NCBI GenBank assembly: GCA_963854835.1
Contig: OY978526.1
Location: 35,750,501-35,814,500 of the forward strand
Length of the DNA: 64,000 nucleotides
DNA from: Megamerina dolium
Lineage: Eukaryota > Arthropoda > Insecta > Diptera > Megamerinidae
Reading direction: 5' to 3'
Part shown: piece by piece, positions 22,613-33,935 of the stretch
Layout of the letters: each line of letters begins with the position of its first letter
Position numbering within the stretch: position 1 is the stretch's first letter
The notes under the pieces: model-generated
Seen by the model: only the letters and a program-made list of their open reading frames with translations
What the model was told of the DNA's origin: nothing
Database searches by the model: none
Position numbers and translations under genes: made by a program

Positions 22613-24123
22613 ATTTTTCTCAAAAGAAATTTTTTTTATTTAAATGTTAGAGTATTATGTACACTTTAAGCCTAAATACATTAAATTATAATGTAGAGAA
22701 AAATTATGAGAAATAAAAGAATTCAAAAGCACCTGTTAATTGGTCAGAAAAAGTCTACGTACAGAAACGAAAATGGGACTTCCCCGCTCATTTGCTCGAT
22801 AGCTCGTGCCATCAAAAGTTTTTTTCACAAGTTCTATATTTAATACATATCGTGGTTCGATTTTGTGCTTTGAATAATCTATTTCAAGAAGTTTAATAAA
22901 GATGAATTCAAAAAGAAAGGAAATTGGAATTGACGAACGGAAAATTATAATAAAATTATGGAAAGAAGGCCAAACTTTCCGTGAAATTGCTAAAACCCTT
23001 GGGAGAGCGCACCCCAAAATTCAAACGGTGATGAATAATTTCAAAAAACTGGAACTTTCGTGTAGCAACCGCGTTCAGGACGACCTCCTATTCTGACCCA
23101 ACGAGAAAAAATATGTGTTTTGCGGCTTGTTCAGGATAATCCTCGACTGACCGCAATGAAAATTGCTCAAAATGTTAAGGAACAGTTTAACAAAACCATG
23201 CATAACGACACCGTGCGGAAAATTTAAAAAAAAGCTAACTACCGTGGCCGCGTAGCGCGCAGGAAGCCGTTTATTTCGCTCATAAACCGATAAAAACGAA
23301 TTTCTTTTGCCAAACAATATATAAATAAGCCGCCAGAGTTCTGGAAGAAGGTGCTATTCTCAGATGAGAGCAAGTTTTGCCTGTTTGGTATTAAAGGACG
23401 TCAGCTTGTGTGGCGGAAACTATGCACAGCCCTTCATGCGCAAAATCTTGTGGGCACGGTTAAACATGGCGGAGGTGGCATTATGGTGTGGGGATGTATG
23501 GCTGCCAACGGAGTCGGCAATTTGTTATTCATTGAGTCAATTATCGATCAGAGAGGTTATTTAAATATTTTAAAAGAAAATTTCAAGCAGAGTGCTGAAA
23601 ATCTCGGCCTGGGTTCTGGCTGGCACTTTCAACAGGATAACAACCCGAAGCACACTGCCCATAATGTGAAGCTTTAGATATTATATAATGTCCCGCATCA
23701 ATACAAGACCCCTCCACAATCACCTGACCTTAATCCTGTTGAACATTTGCTTGAGCGCAGGATAAGGCAGCACACCATCACCTCCAGGCAAATGCTTAAA
23801 AATGTGATTTTAGATGAGTGGCACAATATTTCAACGGAGGACACTTCCAAGTTAGTCAGGTCTATGCCAAACCTATTGCAAGAAGTCCTAAAACGGAAAG
23901 GCTACCCAGCCAGCTACTAATCTTTTCAAAAACCCACAAAAAACAATAAATTATCATATAATCTTATCTTTGTACGTAGACTTTTTCTGATCAATTAACA
24001 GGTGCTTTTGAATTCTTTTATTTCTCATAATTTTTCTCTACATTATAATTTAATGTATTTAGGCTTAAAGTCTACATAATACTCTAACATTTAAATAAAA
24101 AACAATTTCTTTTGAGAAAAATT
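22613..24123 (+). mobile_element. Tc1-like transposon with ~150-bp inverted arms
   Basis: Both ends carry long inverted repeats: 22613-22767 and 23971-24123 share ATTTAAATGTTAGAGTATTA, TTTAAGCCTAAATACATTAA, AGAATTCAAAAGCACCTGTT and CAGAAAAAGTCTACGTACA. The element encloses a broken transposase. The inner CAGAAAAAGTCTACGTACA could be the classic short Tc1 terminus, with the outer ~110 bp either part of a long terminal repeat or flanking DNA that was itself inverted. I cannot decide between these from sequence alone. Confidence 0.85.
22902..23920 (+). pseudogene. Tc1-like transposase, broken
   Basis: It starts at ATG 22902 with an HTH: MNSKRKEIGIDERKIIIKLW then GQTFREIAKTLGRAHPKIQT. The frame breaks near 23090. 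It resumes with LFSDESKFCLFG (first Asp), VKHGGGGIMVWGCMAANGVG, FQQDNNPKHTAHNVK (second Asp), a stop at 23676, then [20 protein letters not shown] (DD34E Glu) and a final stop near 23920. All three catalytic positions are visible, but at least two frameshifts and two stops make it inactive. Confidence 0.9.
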
Positions 24124-24149
24124 ATTTCCTTATTGGTATTTGGTGCAGC

Positions 24150-24364
24150 GAAGAATTGTTTACTTCTTGTACGTACACTTTTCCTGCTAAGTGTATGCAA
24201 ATAGAAAGAAACAAATTTGAGAGAGTTTGGAAGCGGTGGTTGACATGGATAGAATAAAAATTGGTTGCACATGCATATAGGATATTGATATCCCATTTTG
24301 ATTTTTTAGATAATGATATTATAATACAAAAATTGTTTGTAAATAATTTCAATAAATTATGTAT
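24150..24364 (-). repeat. 3' flank copy of the ftz-like locus, part 1
   Basis: On the minus strand this matches 36490-36660: ACAAACAATTTTTGTATTATA, GGATATTGAT complement, GTCAACCACCGCTTCCAAAC. It continues at 25166-25205 once the LINE insertion between them is removed. Confidence 0.7.
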
Positions 24365-24373
24365 AAATAACAA

Positions 24374-25156
24374 CAAGGTTAACTCACGCAGCGGAGAAGT
24401 TGGCCTACGAATTAACAGATAGAAAACCAAGTACTTGATTGTAAGCAGAAAAACATTTACAACCACATAAACCTAATGGTATACAACATGATTATCGAAA
24501 GAGGGGAAAATGTCATGTATCTTAGATGCCAAATCAATGAAAACTGGGATTGTTCCAAAGAAATAAAACGTCGAATCGAAATGGCGCGTAATACCTTTCT
24601 CAGATACAAAAGATACTTAGTAGTCGTGACCTCAACATTAAAACCAAAATCCATTTTTTAAAAATCTATGTTTCGTTTACATGGACTCTGAAAATAGCAG
24701 ACATCAACAAAGCAGAATCATTCGAGCTACGGCTTTTTAGAAGAATTTTAAAAATACTATGGATAGATCATGTCACCAGCAATGAAATTTTGATAAGAAG
24801 GAACAGCAATAGAGAGTTATTTGCGACCAAAATAAAAGAAAAGTAGCCTACTTACGAAACAAGGTATTGCCCGGAACAATTTTCATGGCTTCGAAATATT
24901 AGCCAGTGGACTGGAATACAGAACGTTGGTAACCTTATAGATGTGGCGAGAGATAGAGAACAACATACAACAATAGTCAAAACCCTGTGATTTGTGCAAT
25001 TAATTTATTTGTACATTGGAAAAATATACGTAACATATTAATGTTTGCAATTAGCATAATTTATAAGTTGATGTAAAATTATACATAGTTAATTTATATT
25101 ATTTAATGTTATGTGATCACCAATATTCGGAAAAGAATTGACAAATAAAGAAGAAG
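24374..25156 (+). mobile_element. RTE-like LINE 3' end with 9-bp target duplication
   Basis: The + strand gives degenerate frames of a reverse transcriptase C-terminus: YLRCQINENWDCSKEIKRRI, EMARNTFLRYKRYL, then ESFELRLFRRILKILWIDHV and TSNEILIRRNSNREL. This order is that of RTE-type endonuclease-reverse transcriptase proteins. AAATAACAA flanks it at 24365-24373 and 25157-25165, consistent with a target-site duplication. It is 5'-truncated and full of stops. Confidence 0.75.
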
Positions 25157-25165
25157 AAATAACAA

Positions 25166-25205
25166 ATATTATATATATGAAATATTATTGAATATGATCC
25201 AACAA
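25166..25205 (-). repeat. 3' flank copy of the ftz-like locus, part 2
   Basis: GAAATATTATTGAATATGAT matches the complement of the GGATTATATTCAATAATATT segment that follows the poly-Q tracts near 21050 and 36320. It completes the copy split by the RTE-like insertion. Confidence 0.55.
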
Positions 25206-25919
25206 TATCAAAATTCATACAGGGTCATTTTTTACGAGTCTTCGGAATAAATGTTGACCGCGGCTGCACCTCAAATGGTTCAGTCACAGATATAAGTATA
25301 TGTATTATTATCACAAATAATTCTCTGAAAATAAACTTTCATTCAAGTATATTGCATGTAAATATTCTGTCATTGATACTCAAATACCTTGATTTGCGTG
25401 CAAAGAATAAACACAAAATATTCAACTGAAAGATGTTAATAGCCAGGATGCTAATAAGACCTGGTGCTCGAAGTCAAAATAATAATTTTTTAAGTCAGCA
25501 TTTTTACTAATTTAAATTTAAAGAGCGTAGGATTTATAAAAGCGATGATCATTCTCTCATGGATCATTTACATTCCTCAACTATATGGTAGGTATTACGA
25601 TAATATTGCTTTTCCGTCGATATTTTTCAATCCTATAAAATACATATAAATAAGTATAAATGTTCAAACGTTATCACTTATGGATGGTCAAATTCGTGTC
25701 TCGAGTAGCTAATTGGAAATACCAACACATGTTTCATTATTTATTATCGTAAATATTAAATCGTAACGTGCAAAATTCTTTTTTATTTGTTTTGTTTGTC
25801 ACTGATGCGTTGAAATATAGAAACTTAATTGTAAACAAATATAATTAACGTTGTGCATTTCTTCTTTTGTCAATCAATCTGTGTTATTTTGTTATTCTAT
25901 ATAATTGTATTTCACCAAT
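25206..25919. other. No gene recognised
   Basis: AT-rich intergenic DNA between the locus fragment and the jockey element. It may include the 5' end of that element, which I cannot place exactly. Confidence 0.4.
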
Positions 25920-26148
25920 CCAATTCAGTCACCAATAAGAGTGGACGTGTTTTGGATCTCTCCTTAGATAGAGTCGAAAAAGTGATTGATTTCGGTTTAT
26001 AAAATTAAATATATTGCGAAAAGACGCTAAATAAACTCGAGCAGTTATTTCTGTGGTTTTTTATTGCTTATACAGATAAGCAGAAAGAACAATAAAATCA
26101 AAGAAAAAAATAATAATAATATAGTTTGCAAACATTTTGTTTGTAATA

Positions 26149-27649
26149 TGAGTGTTCAGCGCTCTCCTCTACGGCAACGGCAATCGCCTGTTAATGTGTG
26201 TGTAAACCATAATTTGCAATCACCCGCGCAAACCCCCCCGATAAGTGCATTATAAAAAAAACTGTTGATACACACTGCACAAGTGAAAGTAACAGTGCAA
26301 AGCTTTTGCCTGCACATATTCCTCACTCTAACACTACACCAAAATTTGCAACAACAATAAATACAGACAAAAAAAATAATTTGTTCTCTCGTGATATACT
26401 ATCTCCTGCTGTAACACCAACAGCTACAACATCAAAGCAAACAAATAACGGCCCTTCTACTGAAGTGCATGACCCAGTAGTTAAATCAACTAGTGCGATG
26501 ACTAATAAAGAACCAGTTGCTGTTCAAAACAAATGAATTCAACAAAAATTCAAAAGCAGAACACTGCCCCTATTAGTTCGGTAAATAGATACGCTCTGCT
26601 TTTAGGTGATGAAAGTGACGAAAATATTATCTCCAAGAAAAATTTCAAACCACCACCCATTTTCTTAAGAGAACGCAACTCAAATAAGTTGATTTCTAGA
26701 ATTAAAAGTCTTATAGGACCAAAGAATTTCCACGTTGTTCCTATTCGCAAAGGCCAAATTGAGGAATCGAAAGTGCAAATCTACAGCGAAACTCATTATC
26801 GCAAAGTAATAGCGGAATTTGATGCTGTAAAACAGAATTACTACACATATCAGCTAAAAAGTAGTAAGGGCTTAATCGTTGTACTCAAAGGCGTCGAACC
26901 CAACGTTGATATTATCGAAATCAAACTTGCCCTTCAGGAAGAAGGGTTTCAAGCCAAAACAGTATTCAACATTCTCAACAAGAGCAATATACCTCAACCG
27001 TTATATCGTATTGAGCTTCAGCCTGAAACAAAACCCCTAAAAAAAGGTGAACTACACCCCATATATAAAATTCGATATTTATTGCATCGCAAAATCACAA
27101 TCAAAGAACCCCATAAGAGAACTGGACCTCCTCAGTGCAGTAACTGCCAAGAATATGGACATACTAAGACATATTGTACCCTGCCAGCTGTTTGTGTGAT
27201 TTGTGGAGATCTCCATAAATAAAACATATGCCCAAAATCTAAAGGCGATGCTAGCATGAAAAAATGCAGCAATTGTGGAGGTAATCACACCGCAAATTAT
27301 AGAGGTTGCCCAGTATATACAACCCTAAAGCTAAATTTCTCCGCTAGCAATCAACCTCTAAAACCAGTTGAGCAAATTCAGATAGCAAAATATTGATGCA
27401 ACACAATTCTTCTCTGCAATCCCAAACAAGAATCAAACCAATTCATACGCTAGCGTGTTAAAACAAAACCCACACCAACAAAGCAATGTAAATAATGAGC
27501 AGAAACACTCACTGCCCACCCAACAGCCAAGTACCCTTGAACATTTGCTTCAAACATTAATTCAGAATATGAACCAATTCATGAACTCAATGCAAACAAT
27601 GATGAAAAATCAATCGATGTTACTCCAAACATTGCTATCCAGACCATGA
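26149..27649 (+). pseudogene. Jockey ORF1 (gag-like RNA-binding protein), broken
   Basis: It begins MSVQRSPLRQRQSPVNVCVN. Frame changes occur near 26250 and 26530, then the main block runs with an RNA-recognition-like region, GLIVVLKGVEPNVDIIEIKL, KTVFNILNKSNIPQPLYRIE, and two zinc knuckles: CSNCQEYGHTKTYC and CVICGDLH. A TAA at 27220 precedes a third knuckle CSNCGGNHTANYRGC. The Q/N-rich tail (about 27455-27649, with TLEHLLQTLIQNMNQFMNSM) ends with TGA overlapping the ORF2 start. Confidence 0.85.
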
Positions 27650-28287
27650 GTTATCTCAAGATATGCCACTGGATCGCCAACGGCTTAAGCCAGCACCGTT
27701 TGGAGCTAATTCAATTCCTTGAATCCAGCCAGATCGACATAATGATAATATCTGAGACCCATTTCACTGACAAAAATTGCTACCAAATACCATATTACAA
27801 ACTGTACACCACAAATCATCCGCATGGTAAGGCACGCGGAGGAACTGCCATATTGATAAAAAGCAGAATAAAACATCATGTTCTCGAAGATTTAAGTAGC
27901 GTCTACTTGCAAGCAACATCTATATGTCTGGAAGAATACATCTCTAAGCTAGTAATATCTGCGATATACTGTCCCCCAAGATACAGTATTACCGAACAGC
28001 AATATAAAGAATTTTTCTCAACTCTTGGTAGCAAATTCTTGGTTGCTGGCGATTTCAACGCCAAACACACTCACTGGGGCTCCCGCTTAATAACTCCAAA
28101 AGGCAGAAGACTATGTTCAATCATCACTAACCACGGCTACGATGTTATTTCAAATGGTCAACCGACATTTTGGCCGACGGACAAGAGGAAAATACCCGAT
28201 CTCATAGACTTTGGAGTCGCCAAAGGTTTGAAAATATCTCCACAGAGTGTAATTATGATCTATCATCTGACCACTCACCCACGGTAA
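27646..28287 (+). pseudogene. Jockey ORF2 endonuclease domain
   Basis: It starts MSYLKICHWIANGLSQHRLE with the LQWNANGL-like start of jockey endonucleases. Then come IISETHF (catalytic Glu), ARGGTAILI, LVISAIYCPPRY, VAGDFNAKHTHWGSR (catalytic Asp/Asn), TYWPTD-like FWPTDKRKIPDLIDF and, after a frameshift near 28225, YDLSSDHSPTVISI (catalytic SDH). It nicks target DNA to prime reverse transcription. One frameshift separates it from the rest of ORF2. Confidence 0.88.
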
Positions 28288-30287
28288 TATCTATAAAATC
28301 ACCAAGCCCACAAGGCAATTGCGTTAGAAAGAAAATTGACTGGTTAAAATTCAAGAAATATATAAATTCCCATCTTCCTCTGAGTACTGTATTAAGAAAT
28401 GGACACGATGTAGACTCAGCACTCAAAAAATTCAACCAGCTGCTCTCATTAGCTCTCAGCTCAGCCACCTGCACAAAGGTATGCAAGCAATCAAACTATA
28501 GCCCATACACACCAGCCGACATTGAATTGCTAGTAAGACAGAAAAGAAGACTCTGAAGACAATGGCAAGAATTCAGATCACCGAATCTGAAAACACAGCT
28601 ACAGCACTGCACTCGAAAGTTAAAGCAAGCCTTAAAAAATAAAAACAACAAAGAGTTAGAAGAGCATATAGCGAAATTAACACCTGGTGAAGCGTCAGAC
28701 TACTCTTTGTGGAAATCAGCAAAAAACTCAAATCGGCCAATTCTCACTGATTCTCCCATCCGTTTGAGTGACGGTAATTGGGCTGGAAGCAACTGTGAGA
28801 AGGGTTTAGCTTTTGCAAACCACCTAAAAAGTGTGTTTACACCCAATCCACCCTCTTCACAGTCATCATTGCCAAAATTAACTTCTCAACCTTGCTCAAT
28901 AACGCTCAAAATTAAAAAAAAGGACATATTCAAAGCAATTTATAAAGATTTAAACCCAAAAAAATCACCTGGTGCAGATAAAATTACCGGTAAAATGATA
29001 AAAGAGCTACCTCCGGCTTCAGTAATTCATCTCATGAACATTTTCAATGCTATTCTTCGTATTAAACACTATCCCAAATGCTGGAAAACTTCAAAAATTA
29101 TTATGATAGCAAAACCAGGAAAAGACCCTACAAAAGTTGCATCGTACAGACCTATCAGCCTCCTGCCTCTACTCTCTCAAGTATTCGAAAAGCTACTTGC
29201 CATGAATATAACTCCATTTATTAATCTTAACCAACTGATTCCTCAACATCAGTTTGGATTTAGAAAACAGCACGGCACAATAGAACAAGTCCACCGCATT
29301 GTAACTCTGATAAGGAACACTTTTGAAGAAAAAAAGTATTGCTCAGCTGTCTTTCTTGATATCACTTAAGCTTTCGATAAAGTATGGAACGATGGCCTTA
29401 TTTACAAACTCAAACTATTACTACCTGAAAATGTCTCCTCATTGCTTAGTAGCTACCTCACGGAAAGACAATTTCTCGTACATCACAAGGATTACACAAC
29501 AAATCCATTGGATATTCACGCTGGCGTTCCTCAAGAAAGCGTTTTGGGCCCCTTACTGTATCTCTTATACACTACAGATATGCCCAGCAATAGCTATACA
29601 TTTATATCGACCTTTGCAGATGATACGGCAATATTGTGCTCTCGCTCTAACCCCATAGAAGTTACTAAACTCCTGCAGACTCATATCGATTCTCTCGAAA
29701 TCTGACTAGCAAAATGGCGTATAAAAGTCAATGAATCAAAGAGCGTACATGTAACCTTCACGCTAAGGCCAGATACATGTCCCTCTCTTAAAATTAATGG
29801 CCAATCAGTTCCACAATGTTCCTCAACAAAGTACTTGGGTATTCACCTCGACAGAAGGCTGACCTGGAAAAATCACATAGAGGCAAAGAAAACTCAGATC
29901 AAGCTTAAAATTAATCAGTTATGGAGGCTGTTACACAACAGATCAAAGTTGAATCTCGAATACAAAGTGCTATTATATAAAGCAATCCTGAAGCCAATCT
30001 GGACTTACGGTATTCAGTTTTGGGGCACCGCATCTCCCTCAAATATCGAAAAATTGCAGCGAATACAATCCAAGTGTCTGCGAATTATTGTAAACGCGCC
30101 TTGGTATATGAGGAACGTTAACATCCATCGAGATTTAAATGTACCCACAATTTCTGAGGAAGTTGCAATGTCCTGTAGAAGCTACATTCAAAAATTACAC
30201 AGTCATCCGAATACCCTTGCTAGGCAATTGTTGCTGAGCACGGGGCATCGTCGATTAAAAAGAAAAGACACACTGAATATGCTGTGA
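28288..30287 (+). pseudogene. Jockey ORF2 linker and reverse transcriptase
   Basis: After a linker there is a stop near 28556. Then SLWKSAKNSNRPILTDSPIR, NPKKSPGADKITGKMIKELP, IAKPGKDPTKVASYRPISLL, HQFGFRKQHGTIEQVHRIV, AVFLDIT followed by a stop at 29367 (normally QAFD), GVPQESVLGPLLYLLYTTDM, FADDTAILCS (catalytic ADD), CSSTKYLGIHLDRRLTWKNH, and an end near 30287. The catalytic motifs survive. Stops at 28556, 29367 and 29702 and frame changes kill it. Confidence 0.9.
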
Positions 30288-30420
30288 AATTGCTATACCT
30301 TGCGACTCAACAAATTGTGATGGAACGTTGGGAATATCGCATAATTTTAGTTAGTTTGTAAGATTTGATCACTTATTGTTAGTTTCTAAGTAATTTTAGA
30401 AAGATCCAATAAATAAAAAA

Positions 30421-30734
30421 AATAAAAAATATTTTTATTGTATAATTGTGTTTTCCGACAGACGACCTATGAGTCAATGTCGAAAATTATTGGTTAAATA
30501 GTTTTCGGATACTTTTATATATTTTAAAGGCTGTTTAATAAAAGAATCTATCTATCTATCTACTTTCAATAATTATCTTTTACGTTCTCGAGAAAACCAA
30601 AGAAGACATTTCAGCATTTTTGAATCACCCCTATTAGTAAAATGTGAAGACAGAAATTTTCTGTAAATCTAGGAAACTCATTACTTCGCTTTAAGAAAAA
30701 AGTTGAAAACGTTTAATTCGATTACATATCAGAT
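30421..30734. other. No gene recognised; short TCTA run
   Basis: Intergenic AT-rich DNA with a small (TCTA)n run near 30548-30562. Confidence 0.5.
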
Positions 30735-31540
30735 ATCGAAAATAAGATAGAAAAAAATGCAATGATTTTAAATTTGTACAAAATGTTCAAGACGTTTGTT
30801 AGTCGGCACTCGTATGTACTTAGCTAGCACCGATAAATACATTGCAAAATAACAACAAACGCCTTAGCTAACCTTAGGGAGTATAACTGTAGATGCTAAC
30901 TTCAGAGACGTTAATTATCGATATATATCGATTTATAATTGACGAAAAACCAAAGTTGTAGATTTTAAGACGACTATATACAATTTTTTTGTTTGCTGCA
31001 ACTGCAGGCGACCATTCCCAATATTCACGTTTATTAATATAATAAAAGAACAATGTTCAGCCAGGACAAATTCACGAAATAGATGAACCTATTGTTTTTA
31101 TATGGCTCCACAATAAAACATCGGCGTCGACCAACAACTACAGCTACGTACTCTAGTAGCTTATGTACGCAGGTAGGTAAATTATAGTCAACCAATAGCA
31201 TAATAATATTCGTAGGTACCTGAAACGTTGAAATTTTCTATTTTCACTATCTATCTTTTTTTTATCCTGCATGCTTGCAATACCTATATATAGCTATGTA
31301 CTGTCACAGAAAGGACTGCAAATGCACTCACACACAGGAACATGCTTTGGTATAGTTATGTGTATGTGTATGTGTCCACATCCACTATTTGTTAAGGTAA
31401 GCAGGATAAGCAGAAAATTGAGTACGATGTGCAAGTATAAAATCAGGCCACGAGTAAGAGTTAGTTTCAAATGGTAGCCGACTGCCAACGCGATTACATC
31501 GCAAAACAGTGAAAGCGCGAACATTGTGGCCACACGCATT
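30735..31540 (+). repeat. Promoter/leader copy C of the ftz-like gene
   Basis: The parts 30735-30895 and 30957-31540 match 3178-3350 and 4738-5319 in order. The last 300 bp are almost identical, including TATAAAA at 31436-31442 and the leader TAGTTTCAAATGGTAGCCG. At 31096 the shared motif reads TTTTTATATGGCTCCACAAT, one change from copies A and B. Confidence 0.8.
31436..31442 (+). promoter_or_regulatory. TATA box of copy C
   Basis: TATAAAA about 30 bp before TAGTTTCAAATGG, as in copy B and the intact gene. It lies 105 bp upstream of the copy C start codon. Confidence 0.55.
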
Positions 31541-31807
31541 ATGGCTCAGTTATTGAACCACATGCAGCAATATCAAGAACTACAACAATGGCAACACCAA
31601 CAACTGCAACATCAACGACGACGACTTCTACTAGAACACCAACAACTGCATCAACAACAACTACTACTAGAGCAGCAATTGGAACAACTGGAACAACAAC
31701 AACAACAACTGCAACGCCAAGAACAGGCAATAGAACAACAACTATTACTACTACAACAATCACAACCACAGGAGCAGCACAACCAACACCAACAGCAGCA
31801 ACAATAA
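31541..31807 (+). CDS. Short homeobox-less poly-Q ORF, chimeric copy C
   Basis: The ATG at 31541 begins MAQLLNHMQQYQELQQWQ and the frame continues for 88 residues, mostly Q with RRRLLLEHQQL, QLEQLE and QSQPQEQH segments, to TAA. The start and leader are those of copy B (ATG 5320). From about codon 20 the DNA matches the minus-strand pseudogene at 21079-21330. The junction lies inside the CAA-rich tract. It may be translated but has no DNA-binding domain. I rate it more likely a recombination relic than a gene. Confidence 0.4.
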   Translation: MAQLLNHMQQYQELQQWQHQQLQHQRRRLLLEHQQLHQQQLLLEQQLEQLEQQQQQLQRQEQAIEQQLLLLQQSQPQEQHNQHQQQQQ

Positions 31808-32746
31808 GACGAAAGCGGACTGGATTATATTCATAATTTTTATTCATTTACTTAATTTTATTTATTATTTATTGATTAAGTAAGTAATATTAGTATATTA
31901 ATATTAATATTATATTTAGACATAATTTATTTACTTCATATATGTATATGTTTTTTATATTGATTAAAAAAATTGTTTTTTAAATTAGAATTGAAGTTAT
32001 TTACAAACAATTTTTGTATTATAATATCATTATCTGAAAAATAAAAATGCGTTATCAATATCCAATACGCATGTGCAATCAGTTTTTATTTTATCCATAT
32101 TTGCGTATATACATATCTGCATATAAGTTAAACAAACTTTTATTTTATTAAAAAAAAATCATTTTTTTTTTTGTTGATTTCACTTATTACTATCTTATAA
32201 CTAGACCGTACGCAATAAGTAAGGAATAGTGACTGACTTTGAATTTTCTTTCTAGTTTAACCTAAGCAGCGGTCACTGCATTTTTGGTTTATTTAATATT
32301 TTCCCAGGCGTCATCAAAAAAATCGAATTAATTTTTTTTATTTAAAATTATTGATTTTATTGCTGAGTTGTTTATTCGATTGGTGCACAAAAGTCAAATC
32401 GAATGATTGTTGAAATTTGATATATTGATTGGAAATGAAAAATATTAAAACAAATTGAACTAAGGAAAAATAGTGTTGACAACCTTTGTTCCGTTAACTT
32501 ATATACAATGAAAATGAGAAAAACTTCGCATGCATGTCAATCACCGTTTGCAAACTCTCTCAATTTCGTTTCTTTTAAAATATTTGCATATATGAATAGT
32601 ATTTTTACATGCTCTTGTTGGAGATATTGTCATTTTTTTGCCACCCAGCAGCCACCAAAATCAAAATGAAGACACGACACACATCAAATTGTTCGTCTTT
32701 CGTCGATTTCACTCGCATTGTTACGCATACACACACATCTACGCTC
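31808..32746 (+). repeat. 3' flank copy of the ftz-like locus
   Basis: It matches 20173-21078 inverted, and its first part resembles 59100-59190 after the intact gene (TATTATTTATTGATTAAGTA, TTTAGACATAATTTATTTA). It is non-coding and ends at the target duplication of the R1-like LINE, ACACATCTACGCT near 32733-32746. Confidence 0.75.
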
Positions 32747-33750
32747 ACACATCAGATACCTGGGCGTACGAATTGACATACGGCTGTCTTTTAAGGAACA
32801 CCTTGCCGCGGTTAGCGATAAAGCTGCAAAGGTGAATAATGCTTTGTCGCGCATAATGTCGAACATAGGTGGACCCCGTTCTAGTAAAAGGAAATTGCTG
32901 GCAAAGGTGACAAGCTCTATCATGCTGTATGCAGCTCCAGTTTGGGCTGACGCAACACAGAAAGCTACATACATGAGCGGCATCAGATCTACATACCGTT
33001 TGAGTGCACTGCGGGTAGCTAGCGCTTTTCGCACAGTGTCGGACGATGCAATCCTGGTCATTGCGTCAATGCTACCTATTGACATATTGGCACGCGAACT
33101 GCAGCGAATTCACTCATCGGACAGAAATACATCAAAGGAGGAAGAGGGGCGACGTAGTCTCTTGGAGTGGCAACAGAGGTGGGAAACATCCGTGAAAGGT
33201 AGATGGACATACAGGTTGATATCAAACGTAGAAGTTTGGTTTAACAGAAGACATGGTGAAGTGGATTTCCATCTAACCCAATTGATAAGCGGACATGGAT
33301 GTTTTAAGCAATATCTACACCGTTTTAAGCACGAGGAAGATCCTTTCTGCCCTGAATGTCCTGGTGAAATTGAACATGCGGAACACGTCCTTTTCAGTTG
33401 TCCTCGCTTTAGAAATGAGAGGCAAGCTATGCAGGAAGCATTTGGAGAATTCCCTACAAATAGCAACCTGGTATCGCACATGTGCGAATCACTTGAAAAG
33501 TGGGTGGTAGTACAGTCGGTAGCTGCACGAATGATGACAGAGTTCCGACGAACTAAATGACCTACCTAACGAACTACGAGCAAAATCGCTCATGACGAAA
33601 TCTTGATAACGAAATACTTAGCGGTCGTTCCAGGAGGAATCTTCCGTCCGGACGAGAGGTGGTTTTAGCGGGTTAAAGTCTCGCACTGATATAGGCTTTC
33701 GATGCTTTCCTCCTGGTTAAAACAAAAAAAAACAAAATAAAACAAAAACA
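32747..33750 (+). mobile_element. R1-like LINE, 5'-truncated, second copy
   Basis: Same insertion as at 19162-20172, duplicated with its flanks. The + strand encodes IRYLGVRIDIRLSFKEHL, AAPVWADATQK, ISGHGCFKQYL, PFCPECPGEIEHAEHVLFSC to a stop at 33560. A 3' UTR and an A-rich tail (AAACAAAAAAAAACAAAATA) follow. ACACATCTACGCT lies at both edges. Only a few substitutions separate it from the other copy, for example QH versus EH in the Cys/His block. Confidence 0.88.
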
Positions 33751-33870
33751 CACATCTACGCTTGGATATTTGTTTTTTCGCCACTGGTAGATTTCAAAGA
33801 AGTGCGGGGCAAGACAGTTTTGCTGCTTTATCCCAGACGTCAGTTAGCAGATGTGTGCAAGGGGTTGCTG
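33751..33870 (+). pseudogene. Harbinger nuclease fragment
   Basis: About 120 bp match the complement of 19058-19160, encoding the FFATGRFQRSAGQDSFAALS region. It breaks off abruptly before a poly-G run. Confidence 0.8.
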
Positions 33871-33874
33871 TAAA

Positions 33875-33893
33875 GGGGGGGGGGGGGGGGGGG
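33875..33893. repeat. 19-bp poly-G run at a duplication breakpoint
   Basis: An uninterrupted run of 19 G sits exactly where the inverted block ends. Just beyond, GAATAGTGACTGACTTTGAA repeats sequence from 32226. The run is very unusual in DNA this AT-rich. Confidence 0.9.
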
Positions 33894-33935
33894 TTGTAAA
33901 GAATAGTGACTGACTTTGAATTTTCTTTCTAGTTT

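Larger units (their letters stand above)
25920..30420 (+). mobile_element. Jockey-clade LINE, nearly full length
   Basis: About 4.5 kb with the standard layout: 5' UTR, ORF1 (gag-like, from 26149), ORF2 with endonuclease (from 27646) and reverse transcriptase (to 30287), then a 3' UTR ending in an A-rich tract near 30410-30430. ORF1's end and ORF2's start overlap as ATGA at 27646-27649, a common jockey arrangement. At least four in-frame stops or frameshifts interrupt it, so it is a recent but inactive copy. The 5' end is approximate. Confidence 0.88.
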
